Origin: Candidatus Bathyarchaeota archaeon
Lineage (GTDB): Archaea > Thermoproteota > Bathyarchaeia > Bathyarchaeales > Bathyarchaeaceae
Assembly: GCA_020350305.1 (NCBI GenBank)
Contig: CP070709.1
Span: forward strand, 1,187,408-1,195,566
DNA length: 8,159 nucleotides
Direction: 5' to 3'
Shown here: positions 6,377 to 8,159 of the stretch, piece by piece
How the letters are laid out: each line of letters begins with the position of its first letter
Numbering within the stretch: position 1 is the stretch's first letter
The notes under the pieces: generated by a model
Databases searched by the model: none
Told to the model about the DNA's origin: nothing
What the model saw: only the letters and a program-made list of their open reading frames with translations
Translations under genes and position numbers: made by a program

Positions 6377-7267
6377 TCAGGCTATTCTTATTCCTTCTTC
6401 TGGATCCTTTACAATTTTGCTGAACTCTTGCATCAGTCGTTTAGTAATAGGCCCGGGTTTGCCACTGCCTATTGTTCGTTTGTTTACTTCCCTTACGGGG
6501 ACAATTTCTGCCGCGGTGCCTGTGAAGAAGACCTCGTCGGCGTTGAATAACTCGTTTGGGGTAATGTTTCTTTCTACGACTTTGTATCCAATTTTCTCTG
6601 CCAATGCCATAACTCTGTTTCTTGTTATTCCTGGCAAGGCTCCGGTGGAAACTGGTGGTGTAAACATTTCGTTTTCTTTGACGATGAATATGTTCTCGGC
6701 TACTCCTTCGCAAACGAAACCTATTTTGTCCAGACATATGGCTTCGTCTACGCCGCCGACGTTGGCTTCAAGTTTCGCTAGTATGCTGTTCAGATAGTTT
6801 AGCGATTTTATTTCATGCGAAGTTGCGTCTACTGGGTCTCTTTTCACCCATGCAATCAGCGTTGTTACACCTTTTTCTTTTGCCGCTACTCCATGTAATG
6901 GTTTCATTGGTTGAGCGATGACGATTATTGTTGGTTTTGAGCATTTTCTCGGATCGAGTCCAAGATCTCCGACTCCTCTTGTGATCACTAGGCGAATGTA
7001 GGCGTCTTTTAGGTTGTTCTTCTTAAGCGTCTTTAGAACGGTTTGTATCATTTCGTCTTTTGTCAACGGTATCTGTAGCATGATTGTGTGCGCTGAATTA
7101 TACAGTCTTTCTATATGTTCTTTCAGTTTGAATACCACGCCGTCATAGGCGCGTATTCCTTCGAAAATGCCGTCGCCATATAGCAGACCGTGATCGTAAA
7201 CAGAAACTTTTGCCTCTGATTTAGGGTAAAACTTGCCGTCGATGTATATTCGGAGGCTTTTCTCCAC
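6377..7267 (-). CDS. ilvE: Branched-chain amino acid aminotransferase (class IV PLP enzyme)
   Basis: Catalyses the last step of valine, leucine and isoleucine synthesis (and the first of their breakdown), exchanging amino groups with 2-oxoglutarate/glutamate. The 296-residue protein is full length for IlvE. It shows the N-terminal block YIDGKFYPKSEAKVSVYDHG (8-27) and LLYGDGIFEGIRAYDG (28-43), HIERLYNSA (51-59, Arg54 at the phosphate-binding position), the PLP lysine Lys154 in HEIKSLNYLN (151-160), CEGVAENIF (186-194, Glu187 at the pyridine nitrogen), STGALPGITR (207-216) and FFTGTAAEIVPV (247-258). The start is GTG with GAGGAGGAG 6 nt upstream. It has its own TATA box (7312-7320), and about 560 bp separate it from the 16S gene on the same strand. 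D-amino-acid aminotransferase and aminodeoxychorismate lyase share this fold, but the N-terminal and C-terminal blocks favour IlvE. Confidence 0.9.
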   Translation of the reverse strand: MEKSLRIYIDGKFYPKSEAKVSVYDHGLLYGDGIFEGIRAYDGVVFKLKEHIERLYNSAHTIMLQIPLTKDEMIQTVLKTLKKNNLKDAYIRLVITRGVGDLGLDPRKCSKPTIIVIAQPMKPLHGVAAKEKGVTTLIAWVKRDPVDATSHEIKSLNYLNSILAKLEANVGGVDEAICLDKIGFVCEGVAENIFIVKENEMFTPPVSTGALPGITRNRVMALAEKIGYKVVERNITPNELFNADEVFFTGTAAEIVPVREVNKRTIGSGKPGPITKRLMQEFSKIVKDPEEGIRIA

Positions 7268-7273
7268 GTTTTT

Positions 7274-7282
7274 CTCCTCCTC
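7274..7282 (-). promoter_or_regulatory. Shine-Dalgarno site of ilvE
   Basis: GAGGAGGAG on the minus strand, 6 nt before the GTG start at 7265-7267, is an excellent match to the CACCTCC 3' end of the 16S rRNA and decides the GTG start. Confidence 0.75.
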
Positions 7283-7311
7283 TTAGAACCCTACCATACT
7301 CTGACTGACTT

Positions 7312-7320
7312 CATATACTT
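7312..7320 (-). promoter_or_regulatory. TATA box of ilvE
   Basis: AAGTATATG on the minus strand, with GCAAAAA upstream. Transcription would start near 7291, giving a leader of about 24 nt that contains the SD. This indicates that ilvE is transcribed separately from the upstream rRNA gene. Confidence 0.5.
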
Positions 7321-7792
7321 TTTGCAGATTCTCGCAGAAAGGGAAAAGGTTACAAGAACGCAAGAGAAAACCGGTGAGAAGCGCTATTAGCGTTGAGGAG
7401 AGGAGTTCAGGGATTTTCGCGTGGTGTGGAATCGGGAAGATGAACGGAACGTTTTGCGGGTACGGCTGATATTCTTTTTCATGCGTCTTAGAAGATTTTG
7501 TTTTAGCTGGAGGATGAGTGCTATGTTTTCTGACCAAAATAGTTTGATCATTGTGGCTCAAAAGACACAGACATCCTACTAAAACCCACGATAATGGTGA
7601 GTACAAAAGTATAAGAAAAAATATGGAAAAAACTGAGTTATCTATAAACGCCTGGCCCCTTTCGTTTCTGCAGAAATCTTATGTCCCACGCAGAGCTCTC
7701 TAATCTCACTACGTTTACGAAACAGCCTTTGTATTCGTTTAGCTGGCTCACATAGCAGACCAGCAGAAACCGTCACACATACCCACACAGAC
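7321..7792. other. Intergenic stretch between ilvE and 16S rRNA without a credible gene
   Basis: I see no tRNA, no 23S or 5S rRNA and no convincing reading frame. The one longer minus-strand frame (7283-7606) covers the ilvE promoter and SD, lacks any recognisable domain, and reads as low-likelihood sequence. Short structures noticed: a perfect 12-bp palindrome TTTCTGCAGAAA (7665-7676), an inverted repeat GCTGG/CCAGC (7742-7746, 7760-7764), and minus-strand T-runs around 7612-7632 that could stop any read-through from the 16S gene. Confidence 0.5.
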
Positions 7793-7842
7793 AAAAAGTT
7801 GGCGCTCTTTTCCCCTCCAGCCGATCATGCAAAGCCAAACTT
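7793..7842 (-). terminator. Stem-loop plus T-run directly after the 16S rRNA
   Basis: On the minus strand AAGTT(T)GGC (7842-7834), the first bases after the mature 3' end, pairs with GCCAACTT (7803-7796) in an 8-bp stem with one bulged T. The second arm runs into TTTTT (7797-7793). This looks like a terminator or a 3' processing stem. In archaea the T-run alone can stop the polymerase. It fits a transcript unit that contains 16S only. Confidence 0.5.

Positions 7843-8159
<317 letters not shown>

Noticed and set aside
7283..7606. 107-residue minus-strand reading frame between 16S and ilvE
   Set aside because: It has no recognisable domain and no clear SD, and it overlaps the ilvE TATA box and SD. 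Its composition (many Pro, His, Ser, Cys) is unlike the neighbouring genes.
7665..7676. Perfect palindrome TTTCTGCAGAAA
   Set aside because: It is a single short copy with no gene start nearby; a 12-bp palindrome can arise by chance, so it is listed only within the intergenic entry.
7607..7842. Possible tRNA-Ala in the spacer after 16S, as in many archaeal rrn operons
   Set aside because: I found no TTCRANNC-type T-loop, anticodon stem or acceptor stem on the rRNA strand.

Overview
The window is archaeal. Its right end is the 3' part of an archaeal-type 16S rRNA gene on the minus strand. The protein genes have close archaeal-style relatives (a COG1478 F420-0:glutamate ligase, a Pyrococcus-like alanine aminotransferase, an N-glycosylated surface protein), and several genes have TATA-box promoters followed by Shine-Dalgarno sites that fit the anti-SD of this 16S. 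Base composition is moderate and four of the seven protein genes start with GTG or TTG. The mix looks like Candidatus Bathyarchaeota or a neighbouring lineage. That placement is inferred from general resemblance, not from a phylogeny.

Layout. 1-658 (minus): cofE-like gene, cut by the left edge. 659-798: divergent control region with an 18-bp palindrome. 799-1434 (plus): small polytopic membrane protein resembling an ECF-transporter S component. 1441-1968 (minus): QueT-family queuosine/archaeosine-precursor S component, tail-to-tail with the previous gene. 1969-2281: divergent control region holding a GC-rich hairpin leader for queT and a promoter for the next plus-strand gene. 2282-3691 (plus): surface protein with one N-terminal membrane anchor, four repeats and 20 N-glycosylation sequons. 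3809-5095 (plus): FAD-dependent DAO-family oxidoreductase. 5169-6365 (plus): alanine aminotransferase. 6377-7267 (minus): branched-chain amino acid aminotransferase IlvE, convergent with the alanine aminotransferase. 7283-7842: about 560 bp without a credible gene, with a terminator-like stem-loop directly after the rRNA. 7843-8159 (minus): 16S rRNA 3' part.

How the genes fit together. The middle-right block (FAD oxidoreductase, AlaA, IlvE) is amino-acid nitrogen metabolism: removal or transfer of amino groups between amino acids and 2-oxoacids. The left block pairs cofactor F420 biosynthesis with two small-molecule uptake proteins, one very likely for a 7-deazaguanine precursor of archaeosine. 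No ECF energising subunits are present, so both S components would need modules encoded elsewhere. The most interesting points are the structured, SD-complementary leader of queT, the isolated 16S gene with its own terminator-like stem and no 23S behind it, and the repeat architecture of the surface protein.
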